Source of the DNA: Triglochin maritima
Taxonomy: Eukaryota; Streptophyta; Magnoliopsida; Alismatales; Juncaginaceae
Direction: 5' to 3'
Length of the DNA: 64,000 nucleotides
Assembly: GCA_963682175.1 (NCBI GenBank)
Contig: OY821782.1
Location: 26,991,741-27,055,740 of the forward strand
Shown: piece by piece, positions 23,563 to 33,432 of the stretch
Layout: the number at the start of each line of letters is the position of its first letter
How positions within the stretch are numbered: position 1 is the stretch's first letter
Translations under genes and position numbers: made by a program
The notes under the pieces: model-generated
Databases searched by the model: none
What the model was told of the DNA's origin: nothing
Seen by the model: only the letters and a program-made list of their open reading frames with translations

Positions 23563-23800
23563 AATCCCTAAGTTTTTTTCACTTTCCGGAAACCCTAACT
23601 CGCATCCTTCCCAAATCCCCGAGTTTTCCCACTTTCACGAAACCCTAACTCACATCCTTCCCGAATCCCCGAGTTTTCCCACTTTCCGGAAACCCTAACT
23701 CGCATCCTTCCCAAATCCCCGAGTAATCGTTTCCATTTTTCGGAAACCCTAACTCGCATCCTTCCCAAATCCCCGTGTAATCGTCCCCATTTCCCTACTT
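23559..23800 (+). repeat. About five copies of a 50-base tandem repeat with AAACCCTAA boxes
   Basis: Units begin near 23559, 23609, 23659, 23709 and 23763. The first four contain AAACCCTAACTC followed by GCATCC or ACATCC; the last is partial. AAACCCTAA is the plant telo-box, found in promoters of some highly expressed genes. In this position it may serve the transposase promoter. Confidence 0.85.
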
Positions 23801-23912
23801 TGCACAAATTGGAGGGCGACAACACTAACCAACCGATCGGGCAGAGGAAGCGACGAGCATGACGACGACATAGAAGATGGTACACACAAGAAGCGGACTG
23901 GTTTGGAAGTGA

Positions 23913-25139
23913 TGAGAATTAAATTTATACCGCAAGTGCACGGTGTCAATGAAGACGTGGCAAATACGGGTCGAACACAAGGAGGGAGAGATTCTATTTT
24001 TAGTGTGATTTCGATTGGAGAAAAGAAAGAGAGAAGAAATAAATGGGTTTTGAGATTTTTGGGTTTTAGTTATTTAAAGCAAGAAACAAAAACAATTAAA
24101 ACTAAAGCAAGAACAAAGAAGTGAATTCCGTTGGGTGGAGGATTAGATTTAAGGTTTAGATTAGAGAATTCAGAAACTTATAATAAATCATATTAGTTAT
24201 AAAGCATTACATGATAAATGATTTAACATAAACTCAAGTAATCAAAATATACTAACACGAAATTAAAATAATAACATCCATTCATCTTCTCTTCACCCTA
24301 ATCCGTCACCTCCACCCTATGGAAGGAGTTAGAAACTCATGGAGGGAGGAAGAAGGGGTCCTTGAGACATTACAAAAGAAAACTAAAAGTAAAAAATAAA
24401 AGACAGAATTTTATTAATGAAAAGGAAGAATACAAAACTAAGATTAAGAAATAAAAACTACCACCAAAGACTAAGGACCCTTCTAACATCGTTCTCGGGT
24501 CTATTTATAGTTGCTACAAGGGATCTAGGTATAATATTGGAACGTACACGTGTCCAGACACGACTGGACGAAATTGGAGCACACGGATCGAAGCTTGGGC
24601 GGCGGAAACACCGCATATTGCATGTGTGGTGCGGCGGAAACGCCGCACAATCTGGCCTGATTTTGCCCGGATTTTGGTTGAATGTTTATGGTATGATTTG
24701 ATCCTTCTTTGCGCGTCTGGATTGATTCTTTCCATTCTTTTGAACTCCGGATTAATTCCTTCACATATTTGGAGATATACATTGATTTTTCTATATATTT
24801 TCTCCAAGAGAATAAAAGCTACTCGTGATTTACAATTAGGTCCTTGACTTTTTGCAGTTAAGTCCCCGATTACTTTTGTGCTTAAGTCCTTGTTCTTTTT
24901 GCAATTAGGACTTGAATGCTTTTATGCTTGGATACATTTCCATTCGTAACCCGATAATCTTGAACTTGGTCTTTATGATAGAAATGAGTCTTTTGCATGC
25001 GTTTATGCTCGGGATGTTGGTAAATTGCATTCAGGTCCCTGTAATCTGTAAATAAGACTAAACACATACCTTAGTAGCATTTATTGATGTAAAAGTAATC
25101 TAAATGAAAGACATATGATGCAATGTATGCAATGCATCA
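23913..25139 (-). repeat. Element H 3' LTR
   Basis: The 1227-bp LTR reads from TGATGCATTGC to ATTCTCA on the minus strand. A GC-rich inverted stretch (GCGGCGGAAAC with GTTTCCGCC-type partners) lies near 24598-24650. The small open frames here are not genes. Confidence 0.88.
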
Positions 25140-25155
25140 AATACCCCACACCTAG
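25140..25155 (-). promoter_or_regulatory. Element H 3' polypurine tract
   Basis: CTAGGTGTGGGGTATT on the minus strand abuts the 3' LTR. Confidence 0.82.
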
Positions 25156-25204
25156 ATTTTGCTAGTCCCTAGCAAAACAGAATATAAGAAAAAATGAAAA
25201 CAGG

Positions 25205-25345
25205 GAAATCCTAACTCACTTTCGTAGGAATCACGGTTGCACTTAGCATGTGCAACAAGCCTTTAAACCTCTAAGTTTCCTAGGAGGAGGAGTGTTGTCT
25301 CCTGAGGGTTTTCAGCGGATATACCCACAAAATCCTGAATCAACG
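25205..25345 (-). promoter_or_regulatory. Conserved hairpin module upstream of 3' LTR (H copy)
   Basis: The stretch is nearly identical to D 37840-37965 and G 55435-55560, although the elements differ strongly elsewhere. It includes the hairpin GTTGCAC..GTGCAAC (25236-25256). It also includes a frame (25263-25466, minus) ending in the peptide DFVGISAENPQETTLLLLG followed within a few residues by a stop. Confidence 0.75.
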
Positions 25346-26136
25346 TTTCATTAATAGTTCTCAATATCCCTACCTCAACCATATACATCTCACTAAGAAT
25401 TTTTGCATGCTCATTATATAAATCTAACTCATTAAAAATATGACTTGGTCTTTGTTCCTCCAACATTCACACCACTAACCCTTCTACACATGTTTATCAC
25501 TTGAATTATTTTGCACGCCTCCTCTGGTGGTGAAGTATCATTCGGATCAACCATGGTATGGATCATTCTTTTAGCTTTGGGCCTTGAGTAATTTTTTTTT
25601 TTCTTTTTTTTCGTGATTCAACACATTTGCTTTTTGACACTTTTACCCTTTTTGCATTCGTGTAGCGAGTTTGGTCGATAATCCCGAGCTGGTAGACTCA
25701 AGTTACCGGGTTTCAAGATACCCCTACGGACCAGTGACTCAAAGGCTTGTGCTTTTGTAATCATTTTGCAAAATGTGTTTTCTTCACTTTATTCTTTTAT
25801 TTTTATTTTTATTTTCCTCAAGGCTTAATTGCTATTAGAAGTCCACACTTCCCGGTATATTTTCCTCAACCTTTGCTTTTTATCAACCACTTCAAAGATT
25901 TGATTCATCCAATTTAAGTGCATACATGTCTTAAAGGGCAATGGGTTATTTCTTTGGAACTTAGATTTATGTCACAATTTCTACAAGCAGAACTATATAA
26001 TAAGGAACAAAAACTCAATGCAATTTGTACACGGGTTTTAGCAGTTCAATCTTAAGCTATGTCATGAAACATTAAATTTTTTTTTTTTTTTTTTTTAAAA
26101 TAAAAGACAGAATATATAGATAAATATATACATAAA

Positions 26137-26175
26137 CACCCCCCCACACCTAAATCATGCATTGTCCTCAATGTA
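26137..26175 (-). promoter_or_regulatory. Element H internal polypurine tract
   Basis: On the minus strand GAGGACAATGCATGA leads into GGTGTGGGGGGG, about 1 kb before the 3' tract. D, G and E have the same motif at the same place. Confidence 0.75.
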
Positions 26176-26243
26176 TGCAAATATAAAGCAAATGCACTTA
26201 TTACCTTGATGAATTGCAGTGGACGGATGGAATTTGCTCAAAG

Positions 26244-28826
26244 TCAACCATAGTCGGAACTGGATTGAATGACACCATATTGGTGCATGTATCCAGTTGA
26301 ATTGTTCCTCATGTTGCAATGAGCATCCTGAGTTACAGGGTCCACACCCCTCACATAAATTGGTTCTCTTATTTGCTCGAGTGACGGTGGGTGTGTCGCA
26401 GAATTACTCCTCCTTTTCTCACTTCCTTTTTGATTTTGTGATGATTTATTTGATTCAGAACTCTTATAGATACGTGCTCTCATCACAACATCAATTTGAT
26501 TGCATATTATTTCGGGCTCACTATCAACATGAAAGATATTAAATTCAGCTTTTAAGTTCCCAAAAGATAACTGCATGAGCCCATTTCAACAGTTTATCAA
26601 TGCTTCAGAAGTGGCTAAAAAGGGTCTGCCTAGTATTACAGGGATTTGTCTCTTAGGATCTACAACAGGTGCGGTATCTAGTACGACAAAATACACTGGG
26701 TAAATGAAGTCACCCACCTTGATCAAAACGTCCTCGACTATACCTCTTGGTTTCTTAGTAGAGCAATCAGCAAATTGAAGGGTTGTCTTAGAGGGTTTTA
26801 ATGGACCAAGGTTGAGTTGCTCGTAGACAGAGTACGGGAGTAGGTTAACACTAGCACCAAGGTCTAGAAGGGCTTTGTTGATAAAAGTATCTCCTATTGA
26901 ACAAGAAATTGTGGGACACCCAGGATCCTTATATTTTATAGGAGATGTGTTGGACATTATAGAACTTATGTTTGCAGTTAAGAATGCCTTCTTTGGTACG
27001 TTCGTTTTTCTCTTTTTAGTGCACAAATCTTTTAAGAATTTAGCATAAGCAGGTATTTGTTGAATCATATCTAAGAGTGGAATGTTCACCTTAACTTGCT
27101 TAAATACTTCCAAGATTTTCTCTATTTGTGCACTTGAATTCTTTTTGAGTCTATTGGGAAATGGGGCTTTAGGGACAGAGACTCACTCAGGTTCAGGTTG
27201 AGCTACGGGTTCAGATTGAGTAGGTGGGTTGGGCGTTTCAGATTGGACGTCAGGTTCAATGGTCAGGTCATATGTGGGTGCTTGATGGCTAGATTGATTG
27301 GACACTCTAGGATTTGCCACATTGTTATCAACTTGTCTTCCGGACCGTAATGATACTACTGCATTTATTTGTTGGAACGGTCCTTCCTCATTAACCATTT
27401 GAACCGGTCTAGGGTTGTTATTTCCTGAAGGTGCTTGATAGGATTGATATGAATTATTATTAGATCTAGGGTTCACCTCAGGTTGACTTGGAAACCGACC
27501 CTTTTCTCTTTCACCTACTATTTGTGCTAGTTGACTGACTTGTGTCTCTAGCCTTTGGAAGGTCTGGTTGGTTGTTTGTATAAAGGTTTTCATCAAATTT
27601 TCCAAGCTTGTCAACCTAACCTCATGATCGTTATTGTTACTAAACCCAGAAGATGTATTATTTTGGACATACGGGTTTGGTTGTTGTCTAGGAGGTTGAC
27701 CTTGTTGGTTTGATGAGAAATTGGAATTATTACGCCAACCAGAGTTATAGGTTGATGCGTAGGGGTCATTTCTAGCATGGTTATACATGGCATTAACTTG
27801 TTCCCAGTCCGCACAATCCTCCATTACATGACCAGTCGGACCACATCTAGAGCACGGGATAGTTGAGGCTTGATTCACTCGGTTTTGGGCTTGTAGCTCT
27901 AAACTTTCCATTCTGCGCATAAGGGTAGCTAGTTTTGCTTCAGCCGCTATGTTGGCATCAACAGCTAAGACACCTGGTCTGGGTTGACTTGCTATTCTAG
28001 ATCCAATACTCGGGTTAAGCGGTGTTCTAGCATTGTCCCATTGCATACTGTTTTCAGCTAAATCCTCAAGGAAAGTCCATGCATCATTTTCATTTTTCGA
28101 CATAAAATTCCCTTGCCTTACGGATTCTACCATAACTCTAGATGTGGGTGTCAATCCCTCATAAATAATTTGGCATAATTGCCATCTCGGAATTCCATGA
28201 TGAGGGCATTGGGTCAGAACACTCTTAAATCTTTCTAGATAGGAATAGAACGGCTCGCTCTCAGACTGAACGAATGCAACAATGTCATTCCTAATCCTCA
28301 TAGTCTTATGGTTGGGGAAATATTTTTTCAGAAAAACTTGAACAAACTCAGCCCAACTCCTAATAGATCTTTCGGCTAGACTATATAGTCATTTCTTAGC
28401 GTCGTCCTTTAGTGCTAGAGGCACAAATTTCAGACGCACTGCCTCTTCAGGGATATGCTGGTATTGCATAAGAGAGCAGATTTCCTCAAATTCTCTAAGG
28501 AAGAGATATGGGTCTTCCCTAGGGGTGAACTTGGGCAACATACCCATGTATTGTGCCTTAAGTTCGAAGTCGCGACCCGGTATGGTGGGCATAACGATGC
28601 ACGATGGCTGAGCAGCCATCGCTGGATAGCATCGATCCCTCAGAGTTATAGGTTGTGCAACAGGCGGGTCCACTACGTTCTCACCCATTGGATCCGGGTG
28701 AGGTGGTGCAACAGGTGGATTGGGGTTAAGTTCCAGACTGGAATCTAGATGAACTCGTGAGAGTCGATTACTCAAGTCCCGAATCCAAATCTGAGTGCAC
28801 CGGGTTGAATCAATTTTTGAATTCAA
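26244..28826 (-). pseudogene. Element H gag-protease, three nonsense breaks
   Basis: The first part (28826-28389) has LRDRCYPA, CIVMPTIPGRDFELK and YLFLREFEEICS, the Athila-type capsid start. The second (28301-27183) has the rest of capsid (SYLERFKSVLTQCPHHGIP) and zinc knuckle CSRCGPTGHVMEDC. The third (27113-26586) is the aspartic protease, with LLDLGASVNLLPYSVYEQL and ILGRPFLATSEALINC. The fourth (26576-26244) is the C-terminal tail. The breaks near 28386, 27182 and 26585 are all TGA, consistent with C-to-T decay of TGG or CGA codons. Pol domains are absent. Confidence 0.9.
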
Positions 28827-30101
28827 ATTCGAAATTTAAATTCCAAATTTAATTTCAAGAATTAATTAATTTTTTTTTCGTTTTTTTTATAATAAAAAAA
28901 TGGAAATAAACAATAGAAAGGTAAAGATGAGAAGGGAATCCTAATCTAGAGAATTTAGGTGAGAAGAGAAAGAAGACTCAGATGAGAAAGGAAACTTAAC
29001 TCTAAAGATAGAAAAGAGGGTTGGTCAGAAATTTCCTAAGAAAGCACGGTTCAAACAATCCTAGACCTAGTGTCACTTAAATATAGACGACTCCTAACTG
29101 GTTGAGTCGAATTGATTCGCTTGATTCACCTCCCTCACTAATCAAACCAAATTGGCCAGGTAGTGTATAGCTAGTGGGGGCGCTTCCGACAGAGTCGGTG
29201 CCAATTAGACAACCACTTCGCTTGGAAGACTCTCGTCAACACAAAAACACTTCCTAGACACCAAATTGAATTCGATCGGCTTCAGGTCATAGCAAGTCAA
29301 ACCAATTCTTCTCCTTAATTGAGTCCGAGTCCTTAGGGGCCAATGTCTAACTGATTTTAAATTTTAAGCCTTGGGTGACACTTTAGGATTGTGATTTGTG
29401 GGCCACGGAAGGGTGATGAAATCCCCACCGTATCTTTTCCTACGGAGTTGCCCTTAAGATAGTTTAACTTAGATCTAACAAAGATAGTCAAACAATGGTC
29501 TTTTTAATGGGGGCAATTGCAAGGTTGTATGCAAACTAAATTATATGCTTAAATGCAATCGTTAAAACGCGATACGTACCTTGCCTCAAGCACTCTTCAA
29601 CAAGAATTAATTTGCAAGAATTTAGCAAGAATAATGCATACAAAACACTAGATGATGCATGCACTAAGGCCCTTCTAATTTTGCCAATTTTAGGTCAGAG
29701 TTGAATTATTGCCAATTATGGAATTTTGCCCTAACACATGCAGTTCTATGAAAAGGAAATTTTCTGAAACTAGAAATTACGAGGAAAAAGGCAACCAAGG
29801 TTACCTACGCAATGCTCAGTCGGGTTCGCCGCCCGCTCTCGAAATTTTAGTAGCTCCACGCGTCCACCCAGAGATGGTGCTAACCCCAGAAAAATTTGAA
29901 GCCGAGATGCTTCAATTATGCGGCGATTCCGCCGCAGCTTCCTCTTGATGTGCGGCGATTCCGCCGCCCTTGTTGCTCAGACTGCGCTCAGATTTTGCCG
30001 CGCGCTCTGTTGTCTCCTGAAACACAAATCCAAATAGTTAGATCGCGCACAAGATAAACAGAATAGAATCGAAATCAACAAAAAACAAAATCTGCGTCGC
30101 C
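28827..30101 (-). other. Element H leader
   Basis: The non-coding leader holds two perfect palindromes GCGGCGATTCCGCCGC (29920-29935 and 29952-29967). It also holds a block near 29310-29470 conserved with the leaders of D and G (minus strand GGTGGGGATTTCATCACCC and TAGACATTGGCCC). No gene is seen. Confidence 0.75.
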
Positions 30102-30119
30102 TCCCCGGCAACGGTGCCA
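30102..30119 (-). promoter_or_regulatory. Element H primer-binding site (tRNA-Asp type)
   Basis: TGGCACCGTTGCCGGGGA on the minus strand differs by one base from the Athila site TGGCGCCGTTGCCGGGGA used by D and G. Confidence 0.85.
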
Positions 30120-30128
30120 AAAACTTGA

Positions 30129-30903
30129 TGACAATTAAATTTATACCGCAAGTGCACGGTGTCAATGAAGACGTGGCAAATACGGGTCGAACACAAGGAG
30201 GGAGAGATTCTGTTTTTAGTGTGATTTCGATTGGAGAAAAGAAAGAGAGAAGAAATAAATGGGTTTTGAGATTTTTGGGTTTTAGTTATTTAAAGCAAGA
30301 AACAAAAACAATTAAAACTAAAGCAAGAACAAAGAAGTGAATTCCGTTGGGTGGAGGATTAGATTTAAGGTTTAGATTAGAGAATTCAGAAACTTATAAT
30401 AAATCATATTAGTTATAAAGCATTACATGATAAATGATTTAACATAAACTCAAGTAATCAAAATATACTAACACGAAATTAAAATAATAACATCCATTCA
30501 TCTTCTCTTCACCCTAATCCGTCACCTCCACCCTATGGAAGGAGTTAGAAACTCATGGAGGGAGGAAGAAGGGGTCCTTGAGACATTACAAAAGAAAACT
30601 AAAAGTAAAAAATAAAAGACAGAATTTTATTAATGAAAAGGAAGAATACAAAACTAAGATTAAGAAATAAAAACTACCACCAAAGACTAAGGACCCTTCT
30701 AACATCGTTCTCGGGTCTATTTATAGTTGCTACAAGGGATCTAGGTATAATATTGGAACGTACACGTGTCCAGACACGACTGGACGAAATTGGAGCACAC
30801 GGATCGAAGCTTGGGCGGCGGAAACACCGCATATTGCATGTGTGGTGCGGCGGAAACGCCGCACAATCTGGCCTGATTTTGCCCGGATTTTGGTTGAATG
30901 TTT
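30129..30903 (-). repeat. Element H 5' LTR, truncated
   Basis: It matches 23913-24688 with only two differences noticed, then changes to element D LTR within ATGTTTA. About 450 bases of the LTR are missing. Confidence 0.88.
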
Positions 30904-32209
30904 AGTTTTCAGGAATAATTAGGTTTGAAGAGATGAAGCATAAAAGGACCCAAAAGCTGCGAAAAAGGACTGGATTGTGAGATCTGGGGACCAAGATGCA
31001 AGGGAGAAGGACCTGAACGCAACACAGAGGGACCTAAGAGTAAAATAGAATACTTCACACCATCATGGGGAGTATTTTAGCAATTTGATTCGGGTCGGAG
31101 CTCCAACAAACAAAGTAGATGCATCAAAGACCACCAAAAGCACAAAGAAAAGCCCAGATTAAATCTCAACTGGATCCGGACATTTTGGACCGCCAATTGG
31201 CGGTCTGGATTAGTCCAGATCCGCCAAGATTTCTCCTGGACTTGTATTAATGTTCGTTTAGGCTATTTTTGGTGTTTGTTTAGTCCCACATCGGGGGATT
31301 GTCCCGGATTAGCTTTTTCCATGCCTATAAATAGAACTCTTCACCTCCTATTGTAATCACTCCATATTTTAAGTGGCTATCCTTCCTACTAGAAGTGAGG
31401 CCTTGAAGCACACACTAAAGTAGGAGGATGCTACTTTTAATGTGAGTCATTTTATCAATAAAGTTTTGTGTTTCTTTCATTGTTTGTTTATGCTTCTTTT
31501 ATTGTTTGTGCATGTTTTAGTTTAATCGTCTTTTATTTCTAGCTTAGTTTTAATATGCTTTCTTTCCATAGTTTAGTAATTAGTGTAATGTTTAGTGAGT
31601 AGTTTTCATCCCCTTTGGGGGGTGGAGTAGATGTACATACATGCATTAGAGAATGGGATGAATGCTTTAATTTCAATGTGTTGATTAAACATGAATGTAT
31701 GCTTGCTTGTTTAGGATAGAATTTACAACTTGATGAGTTTTGCCAAAATGATTAGACACCTCTCATGCTTGTTTAGGTTCTGAAATAAACAACTTGCATA
31801 TGTAAATGTTAATCAACTAAGTTGGTGAATAGATTGATAGGTTTTGCCATAACATTTAGACACTTCCTATGCTTGATAAACACCACCTTCATGTGCTTAA
31901 AGAATGTATTCTACACCCACCTCTTTGTTTGTGTGCACTCACTCCACCCCTTAGGGGTTTTCCATTCCTGAAATTCCAACATTCTTGTTTTGTTCTTAGC
32001 TTAGTTCTTATTTCATCGTTTGTTTGCTTCTTTCACATTTCATACTTCTTAGAGTAGTGTAGTGTAGGTTCGCATAATAACATCTCTTCCACCTATTTTG
32101 CCACTTTATTTCTAATAAACAAGAAGCTACTCACCTCCCTGAGGACGACCCGTACTTGCCACCGCTTCATCGCGGCCGTGCACTTGCGGTTTAATTAAAA
32201 CGTTCAACA
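30897..32209 (+). repeat. Element D 5' LTR (first about 85 bases missing)
   Basis: It begins inside the LTR at ATGTTTAGTTTTCAGG, equivalent to about 38108 in the 3' LTR, and ends CGTTCAACA before the primer site. It carries the palindrome CCGCCAATTGGCGG at 31190-31203. Confidence 0.9.
31283..31333 (+). promoter_or_regulatory. USE plus TATA, snRNA-like promoter in D 5' LTR
   Basis: GTCCCACATCG (31283-31293) fits the plant snRNA upstream sequence element RTCCCACATCG. TATAAATA follows at 31326-31333. The 32-base gap corresponds to the four-turn spacing known for Pol II snRNA genes; Pol III types are about one turn shorter. Confidence 0.65.
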
Positions 32210-32215
32210 AGTTTT

Positions 32216-32234
32216 TGGCGCCGTTGCCGGGGAG
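32216..32234 (+). promoter_or_regulatory. Element D primer-binding site (tRNA-Asp type)
   Basis: TGGCGCCGTTGCCGGGGAG lies six bases after the LTR end and is the Athila-type site. Confidence 0.9.
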
Positions 32235-33432
32235 GTGCTAGTCCAGACTCTTGTTCGGACGATTCGAGTGGATTTAATTTTTGTTTTGTAGTTTTGCTTT
32301 GTTTCAGGAGACTTGGAATCGTCAGGAGGAGCACTTGGAGAAGTTTTGAAGCAAGCTGGGCACTGTAGACCGCCAATCAGCGGCTTGAGACCGCCAATTG
32401 GCGGTCTGGTAAGCTCAGCTCGCTCTCTTATTTCTTTGGTCTGTTTACTTTATCTGATATAGTGGTCTGGGACTTAATTTGGCATGTTTTGACTTATAGT
32501 TTGTTTCCAGATAAATAATCAAACCTCCTTTAAGCAACTTGGACCCTAAAACTCAAAGCAAAAGATTAGGCATTCTTTTTGTTTAGGCCATGCATCATTA
32601 TGTGACTTGGGCACTTAGATTGTCTTTTATCTTAGCTTTATTTTCTATTGCTGAGAGCTGGCGTGAGGTACGCACCTTCTAGTCTCATTCATGCATTTCG
32701 TATGAACATGCATTAGTTAGTAGGAAGTGCATTGCAACAAGTGTGAGTTGAGCGTTGTTTGGAGTGTTGATTGCTAGATTTAGGACTCCAAAACGCAACT
32801 AAGGAGGGGCTGTCCCGTAAAAGATAAGGTGGGGGATTTGATCACCCTTTCCTTCGCCCCAAAAACCACACTAATCAAGAGCCTAATTTTAAAATCAAGT
32901 AGACATTGGCCCTAAGGATCTTGGACGCATTAGGAGAGTGATCCGGTCCCGACCGTCATGACCTGATCGGCGTTGCCCACTTTGTCGATAGTAGGAGAGA
33001 CGAGATCCCCAAATCTTGGCTCACTTGCTGGGCTTTGTGGACCTCATTGTAGGGAGGTGAGGCGTGTTGAGGCCGTGTGACCTCGCAGTTAGGCGTCGTC
33101 TAGTTGTAAGGACCTATAGCGACCTTAGGATTGTTTGAGCCTTGTTTGCTTGTGTGCTTCTACCTGTACCCATCCGCCGTAGCTTAAGGACTTCTTCCCT
33201 TCTCTCCTGAGTCATTCTTTCTCTCCTGTGTTCCCTCGTCTTCTCTTCTACGTACATTCTTTATTTGAAAAAAAGAGAAAAAAAAGAGTTGTGGTTTGTG
33301 TGTGCACCTTTGTGCATGCTTTCGTGGACACGAGACGAGAGTGGTCGTTTGACGAGGAGCGTTGTCAATCCGGCTTCGGTCATCGATTTCTCGACACCTT
33401 CCTCCTCTCGTGTTGCACGTAGTTCGGGTCCA
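32235..33432 (+). other. Element D leader
   Basis: The non-coding leader carries CCGCCAATTGGCGG at 32391-32404 and an imperfect copy at 32370-32383. A block at about 32800-32950 is shared with G (51920-52050) and, more weakly, with H (29310-29470). Frames here are short and unsupported. Confidence 0.75.

Larger units (their letters stand above)
23037..23912 (+). mobile_element. Mutator-like element, left terminal part
   Basis: The segment interrupts element E. It starts with a run resembling plant MULE termini (repeated phrases such as GCACCCGGG and TACACCTACAAG), then a minisatellite, then five roughly 50-base repeats, then a short possibly coding stretch ending at the H insertion. The matching transposase lies at 39790-41470. 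A degenerate 9-base duplication (TAGAAGAAA at 23028, CAAAAGAAA at 42262) may be the target duplication. The assignment to one element is inference from symmetry and context. Confidence 0.55.
23913..30903 (-). mobile_element. Element H: Athila-like gag-protease element without pol
   Basis: H lies on the minus strand with 3' LTR 23913-25139, polypurine tract 25155-25140, gag-protease pseudogene 28826-26244, leader, Asp-tRNA primer site 30119-30102 and 5' LTR 30129-30903 (truncated). The internal region has no reverse transcriptase, RNase H or integrase. Only two differences between the LTRs were seen over the shared 780 bases, so it is young. Its 5' LTR is fused to element D, so no target duplication can be checked. 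Confidence 0.88.

Noticed and set aside
23198..23571. Cys-rich repetitive open frames (Met-Cys-Pro-Glu-Cys-Val type)
   Set aside because: They are translations of the TTCTGGACAC minisatellite in several frames and strands at once; no start context or homology supports a protein.
23590..23760. Telomeric repeat (AAACCCTAA copies)
   Set aside because: The period is about 50 bases and the intervening sequence is unrelated to telomeric repeats, so this is a telo-box-bearing tandem repeat, not a telomere relic.
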